Source: Vicinamibacterales bacterium (GTDB lineage Bacteria; Acidobacteriota; Vicinamibacteria; Vicinamibacterales; 2-12-FULL-66-21). Taken from it: a stretch of 64,000 bases of DNA. Within the stretch, counting starts at the first letter, position 1, and every line of letters begins with the position of its first letter. The stretch is taken from the NCBI GenBank assembly GCA_036496585.1, contig DASXLB010000028.1, forward strand, positions 62,001 to 126,000, given 5' to 3'. The notes under the pieces are model-generated. The model had not been told where the DNA came from. It was given only the letters and a program-made list of their open reading frames with translations, and did no database searches. Position numbers and translations under genes: made by a program. Positions 16,351 to 24,364 of this stretch are shown piece after piece.

Positions 16351-17442
16351 ATGCACCGGGACGACGCGGTTGCGTTCGAACGCCATCGCTCCCTGATCCG
16401 CGCTCGTCTGCGCGCCGCCGGCATCGGCCGCGCCGGCCCAGGCAGCGTGTCCTGGAGGGTCAACCGCGAGCTGATCGTGCTCTCCGGCTGGGCACGGGCC
16501 ATCCTGCTACAGCTCGCGCATCCGGCGATCGCCGCCGGACTCCGCAATCACAGCGCGTACCGCGGCGGCATTCTCTCCGGACTGCGCCGCCTGCGCGCAA
16601 CGGCCGTCGCGATGCAGGCGATCAGCTTCGGCGACAGCGAGGAAATGATCGCGGCGGCGGCGCGCGTCAACGCGATTCATGACGGCGTGCGCGGTCCCAA
16701 CTACTCCGCTCACGATCCGCACCTGCAGCGCTGGGTGCACGCGACGCTCGTCGAATCGGTTTCACTCGCCTACGAGCGGCTCGTCGGACCGCTGACGGTG
16801 GACGAGCGCGATCAGTACTGCCGGGAAGCAGCGATTGTCGAGCCGCTGCTGGGCATACCGCCCGGATGGCTCCCAAGGGACGCTGCGCAGCTCGCCGCCT
16901 GCACGCATGACATGCTGGGCGGCGGCCGTCTGGCCGTCGCCGATACGACCCGCGCGCTTGCGCGGGCCATCCTATATCCCACGGGCTGGCGCGTCGCGTG
17001 GCCGGTCTGGCGGGTGCTGCAGCTCGTCACCATCGGCTCGCTGCCCCCGTCCATCCGAAAGGTGTACGGGTTCGGGTGGTCCACTCGCGAGGCGCGCGCG
17101 CTCGCGCGTTGGACGGGCGTGCTCCGTACAGCGATCCGGTGGCTGCCGCCGGCGGCGCGCCACTGGCCGAGGGCCAGACGCCTGGACCGAATTCCCGACG
17201 CAGCGCGCATCTCGCCCGACGAGTACGTTGGCGCGACGGCCTCAGAACTTCAGAATGACGCCAAAACCCGCGCGCCCGAAGTCGATCTTGTTCTGGTCTC
17301 GCGCGAGATCGATTCCCAGCAGGTTGAGTGTCTGGAAGGAGTGGTAATAGCGGACGTCACCCCTGAGCCCGATGTGTTTCTGCACGTAGACGAGCACGCC
17401 GCCGCCGATCGACCACCCGGCCTGCGTCTCCGACTCGGATGA
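16351..17442 (+). CDS. MpaB/DUF2236 family oxygenase-like protein
   Basis: This is a 363-residue DUF2236 protein, related to the haem-dependent oxygenases MpaB and rubber oxygenase Lcp. Family features include GWARAILLQLAHPAIAAGL at about residues 46-64, AIHDGVRGPNYSAHDPHLQRWVHATLVES and an R-x-Y-G-F-G-W-like segment (VYGFGWS). The histidines of LAHP and WVHATL are candidate haem or metal ligands. The last ~67 residues read through the opposite-strand outer-membrane gene (201-base overlap) and look unlike the family. The original stop may have been lost, giving a C-terminal extension. Confidence 0.82.
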   Translation: MHRDDAVAFERHRSLIRARLRAAGIGRAGPGSVSWRVNRELIVLSGWARAILLQLAHPAIAAGLRNHSAYRGGILSGLRRLRATAVAMQAISFGDSEEMIAAAARVNAIHDGVRGPNYSAHDPHLQRWVHATLVESVSLAYERLVGPLTVDERDQYCREAAIVEPLLGIPPGWLPRDAAQLAACTHDMLGGGRLAVADTTRALARAILYPTGWRVAWPVWRVLQLVTIGSLPPSIRKVYGFGWSTREARALARWTGVLRTAIRWLPPAARHWPRARRLDRIPDAARISPDEYVGATASELQNDAKTRAPEVDLVLVSREIDSQQVECLEGVVIADVTPEPDVFLHVDEHAAADRPPGLRLRLG

Positions 17443-17838
17443 ACCCAGTCCCGCGTCGGCGGTCGTCTTGATCGCCCCGATTCCGATCAGGCCGTACGGC
17501 TGCACGATCGTGATCCGTGGCCCGAGCATGAAGTCGCCCATCAGCGTCGTCACCGACGTCGGATTCACACGGTCGCCGGTGAACTCCCCTTCGTGGGTGA
17601 ACTCGGCCTCGAAACCGACCAGCGAGCCCAGCGACCCGAGCGAGCCGCCCCAGTTCCAGTTCTTGTTCTGACAGTCGGTGGCGCTCCGGCATCCCGCGTC
17701 GCCGGCGAAGTTATATCCGTAGGACACGCCGACGAACCCCTGCGCCTGCGCGGTGGCGGCAGCCAGGAGCAGCGCGGCGAGGCATGCCGTTACTCGCAAC
17801 GAGCAGGGCCCATGACGACGGGTCGTTTTCTCAAGCAT
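17242..17838 (-). CDS. Outer-membrane beta-barrel protein
   Basis: This is a 198-residue exported protein. The signal peptide has a basic start and LRVTACLAALLLAAATAQA before QGFVGVSYGYNF. Alternating strands (GFEAEFTHEGEF, PRITIVQPYGLIGIGA, WSIGGGVLVYVQKHIGLRGDVRYYHSF) and a C-terminal phenylalanine (GVILKF) fit a small OmpA-like or porin-like barrel. The start at 17838 gives the best signal peptide; 17862 is a possible alternative. Its 3' end overlaps the convergent DUF2236 gene by 201 bases. Specific function unknown. Confidence 0.82.
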   Translation of the reverse strand: MLEKTTRRHGPCSLRVTACLAALLLAAATAQAQGFVGVSYGYNFAGDAGCRSATDCQNKNWNWGGSLGSLGSLVGFEAEFTHEGEFTGDRVNPTSVTTLMGDFMLGPRITIVQPYGLIGIGAIKTTADAGLGSSESETQAGWSIGGGVLVYVQKHIGLRGDVRYYHSFQTLNLLGIDLARDQNKIDFGRAGFGVILKF

Positions 17839-17965
17839 CGATTGTCTGAAAGCAGAAGTCATGCCGACGACTCGGCGCGTATTTTGGCGGTGAACGGCGC
17901 GCGCCTGTCGAGAAACGCATCGGAACCCGACACGTTTTACGCGATGGCATATGCTCTGACCGTAG

Positions 17966-18232
17966 ATGGCGGAGAAGGCCAATCTCCTCATCGCCGGTCT
18001 GCCCGGATTCACTCCGCAGGTCGGCCGCCTCGTCTCGATGATGAACTACGTGAGATCGCCGACGTCGGGCAGCCGTGTCTGGCCTGTCGGCGGCTCCACT
18101 CGAAGAAGAAACGACGTTCGGGGCGGCGTGCGCGTCAACAACTACTTCAAGTGGTGCCACGTGTTGACGCATGAGGTCAACCATCGCGGCCAGATCCGCT
18201 GGTTGCGCAGCAGGTCGCCGACTGCGACGTGA
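17966..18232 (+). pseudogene. DinB/YfiT family gene with internal deletion
   Basis: The 88-codon frame joins a DinB-type N-terminus (IAGLPGFTPQVGRLVSMMNYVR) to a DinB-type C-terminus (NNYFKWCHVLTHEVNHRGQIRWLR). Only about 30 unrelated codons lie between them, where roughly 100 residues of the four-helix bundle should be. One of the metal-binding histidine positions (HEVNHRGQ) survives. A TATGCT hexamer (17950-17955) still sits 10 bases before the ATG. The sequence shows a collapsed gene; it is unlikely to fold as a DinB enzyme. The deletion could also be an assembly artefact. Confidence 0.72.
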
Positions 18233-18324
18233 TCGTCGGCCGCGCTGTAGACGACGTGCACGGGGGACAGCGAGCCGGGACGGGCTCGATCGTACTCCTT
18301 CCGAAGCCCCGCGCGCGGCTGGCC

Positions 18325-18330
18325 TATGAT
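18325..18330 (+). promoter_or_regulatory. -10 hexamer TATGAT that decides the DUF885 start
   Basis: TATGAT overlaps an upstream in-frame ATG (18326) and ends 7 bases before the ATG at 18338. This supports leaderless transcription from 18338. Confidence 0.6.
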
Positions 18331-18337
18331 CGGGGAC

Positions 18338-20167
18338 ATGCTCACGCGCCGCGAAGCCCTCGCCGCATTGGTCTCGGCTGCCGCCCTGCCTCTGACGACC
18401 GTCGGCGCCGGCGGTCACGAGTCGATCGTTTCGATGTCCACTGACGCCGACGCCTTGAAGCTGCTGAACGGGATCGCCACGAACCTGCTCACGCTGCAGC
18501 CGGAAGAGGCGACGTCGCTCGGCGTCGACACAGGCAACCTGTCGGCGCTGCGATCGCGGCTTGCGGACCGATCGGAGGCGGGCAAGCAGCGGCTCGCGAC
18601 GCAGGTCAAAGCGGATCTCGAGCGCGTCAACGCGTTCAAGACCGACGGTCTGTCGTATCCGCTGCGCGTCAGCATCGAAGTCGTCCAGAGCGCGTACGCG
18701 ACCGCCCTGGCGGGTTTCGCGCTGCCGTACGGCGACATCACCGTCGGCGGCTGGCGCAACACGCCCTACGTCGTCGTGCAGAACGTCGGCGCCTATCTGG
18801 ACATTCCGCGCTTCCTCGACAGCGACCATCCGGTCGAGAGCCCAGGCGACGCCGAGGCGTATCTGGCGCGGCTCCACGCCTACGCGACGGCGCTCGACGG
18901 CGAACTCGGGCGCATGAAGGCGGCGCGCGGCGCCGGTCTCGTGCCGCCGTCCTTCCTGCTCGACAAGGCGATCGCGCAGATGACGCTGTCGATTACCGGC
19001 GCGCATGCGGGCGGTGGTCTGGTCGAGTCGATCGACCGGCGGACCACGGCGATCCCCGGCAACTGGGCCGCGCGCGCGCAAACGATCGCGGCGAAGGAGA
19101 TCGCGCCGGCACTCGAGCGGCAGCTCGAGGAATTGAAGACGGAGCGGGCGGTCGCGACAGACGAGGCCGGCATCTGGGCGAGGCCGCGCGGTGACGAGTT
19201 CTATCGCTGGGCCCTCAAGGCCTCGACGACGACCGCGATGAGCCCGGACGCCGTGCACGCGATGGGCCGCAGCGAGCTGCAGCAGCTGCACGCGCGGATG
19301 GATGCGATCCTGAAAGAGATCGGCTACAGGCAGGGGAGCGTCGGCGAGCGGATGAAGGCGCTCGCCAGGGATCCGCGATACAGGTTCTCGGAAGGGGACA
19401 AGGGACGCGCCGAGATCCTGGCGTTCATCCAGGATCGCCTGACCTGGATCAGGGGGCAGATGCCGCGGGCGTTCGGATCGGTCGTCGATCCGCACATGGA
19501 AGTGAAGCGGTTGCCGCCCGAGGAAGAACCGGGCGCGCCGGCCGCCTACGGCGGCGCGGGATCGATCGACGGCAAGATTCCCGGTCGCTTCTGGATCAAC
19601 CTGCGGACGTCGGAGCTGCACAGCAAGTACAGCCTCGCGGACCTGACGTTCCACGAATCGATCCCCGGCCACATCTGGCAGGGGGAGTACACGCACCAGA
19701 TGCCGCTCATCCGCCAGATGCTGGCGTTCAACGCCTACTCGGAGGGCTGGGGCCTCTACGCCGAGCAGCTTGCCGACGAGCTCGGCGCGTACGACCAGGA
19801 TCACGTCGGGCGCCTGGGCTACCTCCAGTCGATCGCCTTCCGTGCCTGCCGCCTCGTCGTCGACACCGGCATCCACGCGAAGAAGTGGACCCGCCAGCAG
19901 GGCGTCGCGTTCTTCGTCGACATGAATGGATCGAATCCGCTGGAAGTCGCGAGCGAGGTCGATCGCTATTGCGCGTGGCCGGGCCAGGCGTGCGGCTACA
20001 AAGTCGGCCACAGCGAGATCAACCACCAGCGCGACAAGGCGAAGGCGGCGCTCGGGGCGAAGTACGATCTCAAGGCGTTCGACGACACGGTCGTCCTCGG
20101 CGGCAACGTGCCGCTCGACGTGCTCGCGAAGAACGTCGACGAGTACGTGCGGACGTCGCGTGGCTGA
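18338..20167 (+). CDS. DUF885 family zinc metallopeptidase, exported
   Basis: This is a 609-residue DUF885 protein. The N-terminus has a twin-arginine-like signal (MLTRREALAALVSAAALPL), so export is likely. The zinc motif H439-E-S-I-P-G-H445 is clear, followed about 35 residues later by YSEGWGLYAEQLADELG, which supplies a further candidate ligand. DUF885 proteins resemble M3/M32-type carboxypeptidase or oligopeptidase folds; the substrate is not known. The start at 18338 is preferred over 18326 because the latter lies within the -10 hexamer. The gene stands alone. Confidence 0.87.
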   Translation: MLTRREALAALVSAAALPLTTVGAGGHESIVSMSTDADALKLLNGIATNLLTLQPEEATSLGVDTGNLSALRSRLADRSEAGKQRLATQVKADLERVNAFKTDGLSYPLRVSIEVVQSAYATALAGFALPYGDITVGGWRNTPYVVVQNVGAYLDIPRFLDSDHPVESPGDAEAYLARLHAYATALDGELGRMKAARGAGLVPPSFLLDKAIAQMTLSITGAHAGGGLVESIDRRTTAIPGNWAARAQTIAAKEIAPALERQLEELKTERAVATDEAGIWARPRGDEFYRWALKASTTTAMSPDAVHAMGRSELQQLHARMDAILKEIGYRQGSVGERMKALARDPRYRFSEGDKGRAEILAFIQDRLTWIRGQMPRAFGSVVDPHMEVKRLPPEEEPGAPAAYGGAGSIDGKIPGRFWINLRTSELHSKYSLADLTFHESIPGHIWQGEYTHQMPLIRQMLAFNAYSEGWGLYAEQLADELGAYDQDHVGRLGYLQSIAFRACRLVVDTGIHAKKWTRQQGVAFFVDMNGSNPLEVASEVDRYCAWPGQACGYKVGHSEINHQRDKAKAALGAKYDLKAFDDTVVLGGNVPLDVLAKNVDEYVRTSRG

Positions 20168-20254
20168 CCCATGACACGATGACATGAGCACCATGCCGGG
20201 GAGCGAATTTCGAGCGTATCGCTAGCGTTCACGAAGGACGTTCGGGAGGGTCGC

Positions 20255-20920
20255 ATGTATCGAACACTCCATTCAGCCATCACCGCGACGGTCGTCTTGC
20301 TGGTCTTCCTGTGCGCCGTCCGGCCCACCGCGCAAAGCGTCGATCGCCTCGAGGGGAAGAACGTGACGATCGCGTCGGTGACCTACAAGGGCCGAAGCGC
20401 CATCCAGGTGATCGCCGCACCCGAGGCGCAGAACGCCTCGTCGTACGCCGTCGTCAAGGACGTGTCGTTTCGAGACGGATCGATCGAGGTCGATCTCGCC
20501 GGCCAGCCGGCGGCCGGCGCGGGGACCGGCGCGCGCGGTTTCATTGGCATCGCCTTTCGGCTGCAGGCTGACGGACGCTATGAGTACATCTACCTGCGTC
20601 CGACCAACGGCCGGGCCGACGATCAAGTCAGGCGGAATCACGCCACTCAGTACAGCTCCTACCCGGACTTCGATTTCGCCAGGTCTCGGCAGGAAGCGCC
20701 GGAGAAGTACGAGTCGTACGTGGATCTGCAGCCGGGCGTGTGGACCAGGTATCGAATCGACGTCGACGGCCGCAAGGCGCGGCTGTACGTCAATGGAACG
20801 GAGCAGCCCTGTCTCATCGTCGACGACCTCAAGCTCGACCCGATGCCGGGCCGAGTCGCGTTGTGGGTCGGACCAGGCACCGAAGGCTACTTCGCCAATC
20901 TGAAGATCGCGCCGAAGTAG
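20255..20920 (+). CDS. Secreted concanavalin-like (DUF1080/LamG-type) protein
   Basis: This is a 221-residue protein with a signal peptide (ATVVLLVFLCAVRPTAQS). The mature part reads as a jelly-roll: DVSFRDGSIEVDLAG, ARGFIGIAFRLQADGRYEYIYLRPTN, WTRYRIDVDGRKARLYVNG, GRVALWVGPGTEGYFANLKI. This is the pattern of DUF1080 and LamG-like carbohydrate-binding or glycosidase folds. No catalytic residues can be assigned. A GGGAGGG Shine-Dalgarno stretch precedes the ATG. It probably binds or acts on sugars outside the cell, but that is inference. Confidence 0.75.
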   Translation: MYRTLHSAITATVVLLVFLCAVRPTAQSVDRLEGKNVTIASVTYKGRSAIQVIAAPEAQNASSYAVVKDVSFRDGSIEVDLAGQPAAGAGTGARGFIGIAFRLQADGRYEYIYLRPTNGRADDQVRRNHATQYSSYPDFDFARSRQEAPEKYESYVDLQPGVWTRYRIDVDGRKARLYVNGTEQPCLIVDDLKLDPMPGRVALWVGPGTEGYFANLKIAPK

Positions 20921-21103
20921 GGCGGGGCTCGACATGGACCAGGACGGCCTACGAGCGGCAGTCGCGCCGGTTCGTGGCGCCGCCGCGGCCGTGACGGTGA
21001 TGGGCCGCGCCATCGCGATGCGTCGAGCACGCGCGACGAGGCCGTCCGCGCGGGTAAACCTGCGGCTGACGTCCGATGGTAGGCTAGTCACCCGGAGCAC
21101 CCC

Positions 21104-22216
21104 ATGAGCCGAGTTCGCGTTCTCGTCGGTACCCGCAAAGGCGCCTTCATCCTGACGTCGGACGGCAGGCGTCAGAGCTGGGAGGTCAGCGCGCCGCAGT
21201 TCGGCGGCTGGCAGTTCTACCATCTCAAGGCTTCGCCCGTTGACCCCGACCGCATCTACGCGTCGCAGTCGAGCGACTGGTTCGGCCAGACGATGCAGCG
21301 GAGCAGCGACGGCGGCAAGACGTGGGAAACCGTCGGCAACAAGTTCATCTACGACGGCATCGCCGGCACGCACCAGTGGTACGACGGCACGGCGCATCCG
21401 TGGGAGTTCAAGCGGGTGTGGCACCTCGAGCCGTCGCTCACCGATCCCGAGACGGTGTACGCCGGCGTCGAAGACGCGGCGTTGTTCAAGTCCGCCGACG
21501 GCGGCGCGACCTGGACGGAACTGTCGGGGCTGCGCGGTCACAGCACCGGCTCGCAGTGGGCGCCGGGTGCCGGCGGCATGTGCCTGCACACGATCCTGAT
21601 CGATCCCTCGAACCACGATCGCCTCTACGTCGCCATCTCCGCGGCCGGCGCGTTCCGCAGCGACGATGGAGGCGTGACCTGGAAGCCGATCACGAAAGGG
21701 CTGTACTCGAAGTTCCTGCCGGTCCCCGATGCCGAGATCGGCCACTGCGTGCATCGCATCGCCATGCATCCGTCGCGGCCGCAGACGCTCTTCATGCAGA
21801 AGCATTGGGACGTGATGCGGACCGACGACAGCGGCGAGTCGTGGCACGAGGTCAGCGGCAACCTGCCGACCGACTTCGGCTTCGCGATCGACGTCCACGC
21901 GCACGAACCCGAGACGGTCTACGTGGTGCCGATCAAGAGCGACGCGGAGCACTATCCGCTCGACGGCCGGCTGCAGGTGTTCCGCAGCCGCAGCGGCGGC
22001 CATGAGTGGGAGCCGCTGACCAAAGGCCTGCCGCAGAAGGACTGCTACGTCAACGTGCTGCGCGAGGCGATGGACGTCGACTCGCTCGATGCCTGCGGCG
22101 TCTACTTCGGCACCACCGGCGGACAGGTGTATTGCTCGGCCGACGGCGGCGAGTCGTGGCAGGCGATCGTCCGCGATCTGCCGCCGGTCGTCTCGGTCGA
22201 GGTGCAGACGATCTAA
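21104..22216 (+). CDS. Asp-box (BNR/sialidase-like) beta-propeller protein
   Basis: This is a 370-residue protein made of repeated Asp-boxes: [40 protein letters not shown] and SADGGESW. Such repeats form a six- or seven-bladed propeller. It lacks a signal peptide and the arginine triad of true sialidases, so it is probably a cytoplasmic scaffold or binding protein. The stop overlaps the start of the MoaD-like gene by one base (TAATG), so translation is probably coupled. A GGAG site precedes the ATG. Confidence 0.86.
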   Translation: MSRVRVLVGTRKGAFILTSDGRRQSWEVSAPQFGGWQFYHLKASPVDPDRIYASQSSDWFGQTMQRSSDGGKTWETVGNKFIYDGIAGTHQWYDGTAHPWEFKRVWHLEPSLTDPETVYAGVEDAALFKSADGGATWTELSGLRGHSTGSQWAPGAGGMCLHTILIDPSNHDRLYVAISAAGAFRSDDGGVTWKPITKGLYSKFLPVPDAEIGHCVHRIAMHPSRPQTLFMQKHWDVMRTDDSGESWHEVSGNLPTDFGFAIDVHAHEPETVYVVPIKSDAEHYPLDGRLQVFRSRSGGHEWEPLTKGLPQKDCYVNVLREAMDVDSLDACGVYFGTTGGQVYCSADGGESWQAIVRDLPPVVSVEVQTI

Positions 22217-22512
22217 TGGTGCGTGTCGAGCTTCCGTATCACCTGCGGCAGCTGGCCGGCATCGACGGCGACTGTGTGCTCGACGTCCCTGGTGTCGTGA
22301 CGATGGGGCAGGTGCTCGACGCGATCGAGCGGCGCTATCCGATGCTGCAGGGCACCATCCGCGATCACCTCAGCGGCCAGCGACGGCCGCTGCTGCGGTT
22401 CTTCGCCTGCGACGAGGACATCTCGTTCGCGCCGCTGGATGCGCCGCTGCCCGAGGCGGTCGCCCGCGGCGCGGAACCGGTGATCGTGCTCGGCGCCATC
22501 GCCGGAGGCTAG
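22216..22512 (+). CDS. MoaD/ThiS family ubiquitin-like sulfur carrier
   Basis: This is a 98-residue beta-grasp protein. It opens [15 protein letters not shown], has an [21 protein letters not shown] core typical of MoaD/ThiS, and ends exactly in a free Gly-Gly (LGAIAGG), the tail that an E1-like enzyme adenylates. It starts on the last base of the propeller stop and ends 6 bases before the ankyrin gene. No moaE, moeB, thiF or thiG lies nearby, so a role in molybdopterin or thiamin synthesis is not supported by context. The pairing with a propeller suggests a distinct pathway. Confidence 0.88.
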   Translation: MVRVELPYHLRQLAGIDGDCVLDVPGVVTMGQVLDAIERRYPMLQGTIRDHLSGQRRPLLRFFACDEDISFAPLDAPLPEAVARGAEPVIVLGAIAGG

Positions 22513-22518
22513 GTCCAC

Positions 22519-23403
22519 ATGGATGCGCACACGCTCGATCAGTGGTTCGAGCGCGCCGTCGACACCATCGATCGGGGCGATCTCCCGACGCTCGACCGCC
22601 TGCTGGAGGAGCACCCCGAGCTGGTGTCGCGCAGGCTCGACGCGCCCGGCGCGTGGCTGCGCGAGCGCGTCGGCGGCGCGCTCGACGGCTTCTTCAAGGC
22701 CCCGTATCTGCTCTGGTTCGTCGCCGAGGATCCGGTTCGACAGAATCGCCTGCCGGCCAACATCGTGGAGGTGGCCGGCCGGATCATCGAGGCGGCCCGC
22801 CGTCATGCGCGCGAGTCGCTGCCGGATCAACTCGACCAGGCGCTGCGCCTCGTCGCGTGGTCCGGCGTCGCCGCCCGCTGCGGCATGCAGCTGGCGCTGA
22901 TCGACCTGCTGGTCGAGGCCGGCGCGTCGCCGGCGGCGAACGCAAACAACGCGCTCGTCAACCGGCATGTGGCCGCGGCGGAACGGCTGATTCAGCTCGG
23001 CGGGCGTCTGACACTGGCCGCGGCGCTCTGCCTCGACCGGTGGGACGAGGTTCCCCGCCTCTTCGCCGAAGCCAATCCCGGACAACGACAGTTCGCGCTC
23101 GTTCTGGCGGCGCTCAACGGCACGGCCGCCGCCGTGCGCTGGATGCTTGCGGCGGGGGTGTCGCCCAACCAGCCGAGCGCCGACCTCTTTTCGCACGGTA
23201 CGCCGCTCCATCATGCCGTCTGCTCCGGATCACTCGACACCGTGCAGGCGTTCGTCGAGGGCGGAGCCGACCAGACGATCGCCGACACGGCATGGAACGG
23301 CACCCCGCTTGGCTGGGCCGACCACTACGTGTCGAGCGTTGAACCGGAACGCCGCTCGCGTTACGAGGAGATCGCGCGCTACCTCGATTCGAAAAGACCC
23401 TGA
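22519..23403 (+). CDS. Ankyrin-repeat protein
   Basis: This is a 294-residue soluble protein. Ankyrin-like units include LALIDLLVEAGASPAANANNALVN, FALVLAALNGTAAAVRWMLAAGVSPN and TPLHHAVCSGSLDTVQAFVEGGADQTIAD. The N-terminal third (WFERAVDTIDRGDLPTLDRLL) is a more divergent helical region. It lies 6 bases downstream of the MoaD-like gene, so the three genes form one operon. Ankyrin arrays bind proteins, so it may present a partner to the MoaD-like protein or the propeller. That role is inference. Confidence 0.87.
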   Translation: MDAHTLDQWFERAVDTIDRGDLPTLDRLLEEHPELVSRRLDAPGAWLRERVGGALDGFFKAPYLLWFVAEDPVRQNRLPANIVEVAGRIIEAARRHARESLPDQLDQALRLVAWSGVAARCGMQLALIDLLVEAGASPAANANNALVNRHVAAAERLIQLGGRLTLAAALCLDRWDEVPRLFAEANPGQRQFALVLAALNGTAAAVRWMLAAGVSPNQPSADLFSHGTPLHHAVCSGSLDTVQAFVEGGADQTIADTAWNGTPLGWADHYVSSVEPERRSRYEEIARYLDSKRP

Positions 23404-23439
23404 CGACGCGATACAGCTCGCACCCGAAGGAGAGCCAGC

Positions 23440-24249
23440 ATGGGACGCATCGGCCGTAGCTTTCAGCTCGTAGGTCAGTCGTACCGCATCCTCATGCAGG
23501 ACAAGGAACTGATGGTCCTGCCGCTCATCTCCGGCGTGTTCGTCGTGGTCGCGGTCGTGGCGATGGCGGCCGGCTTCGGCCTGAGTGCCTCAGATCTCCC
23601 GAAGAAGGGACCGGCACTCTACATTCCCGGGTTCCTGTTCTACCTCGTCACCTACACGATCGGCATCTTCTTTCAGGCGGCCGTCATCGCCGGCGCGACC
23701 GAGCGGATGCGCGGCGGCGATCCGACGGTGAGCAGCGCGCTCGCGGCAGCTGCGAGCCGGATCGGTCAGATCCTGATGTGGGCGGTCGTCGCCGCCACGG
23801 TCGGCATGGTCATCCGCGCCATCCACAACCGGGTCGGCTTCGTCGGCAAGATCCTCGCGAGCCTGCTCGGCGTCGCCTGGTCGCTCGCCACATTCTTCAT
23901 CGTCCCCGTTTTGGTGCTCGAGGATCGATCAATGCCGGATTCGTTCAAGCGCTCTGTCGACGTGTTCCGCGAGACCTGGGGAGAGACGGTTGTCGGCGGC
24001 ACGACGCTGGGCGCGGCAGCGGTGTGCGCATGGCTGACGCTCGTCGCGATCAGCGGGCTGCTCGGGATGGCGATCGGGCTGGCGGCGCTCGCCGTGTTCT
24101 TCGCCGGCGCGGTGGTCCTGATGGTGTTCTTCTCGGCGATGCAGGGCGTCTACGTCGCATCGTTGTATCGCTTCGCCACCGGCGGCGGTTCGACGCCAGG
24201 GCTCGATCCAGCGCTGCTCGAACAGGCGTTCCGGCCCAAGACGCGGTGA
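23440..24249 (+). CDS. DUF6159-like integral membrane protein
   Basis: This is a 269-residue protein with about five to six hydrophobic segments: about residues 27-48, 63-85, 108-124, 140-156, and two between 180 and 235. The N-terminus GRIGRSFQLVGQSYRILMQDKELMVLPLIS matches the DUF6159 family, as I recall it. The function is unknown. A strong AAGGAG Shine-Dalgarno site precedes the ATG at 23440. It follows the ankyrin gene by 36 bases and may belong to the same transcript. The downstream 115-base spacer to the convergent M28 gene shows no clear terminator. Confidence 0.8.
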   Translation: MGRIGRSFQLVGQSYRILMQDKELMVLPLISGVFVVVAVVAMAAGFGLSASDLPKKGPALYIPGFLFYLVTYTIGIFFQAAVIAGATERMRGGDPTVSSALAAAASRIGQILMWAVVAATVGMVIRAIHNRVGFVGKILASLLGVAWSLATFFIVPVLVLEDRSMPDSFKRSVDVFRETWGETVVGGTTLGAAAVCAWLTLVAISGLLGMAIGLAALAVFFAGAVVLMVFFSAMQGVYVASLYRFATGGGSTPGLDPALLEQAFRPKTR

Positions 24250-24364
24250 AGTCCGCCACGGGCGGCCATGCGTTCGGTCTGCGCCCGACCGATGCGCCAT
24301 CACCCGATGGCCGCGGGCGGAGACGTGGATGCAGGCCGTTGGCATCATCGCGAGGTAGCGCGCG

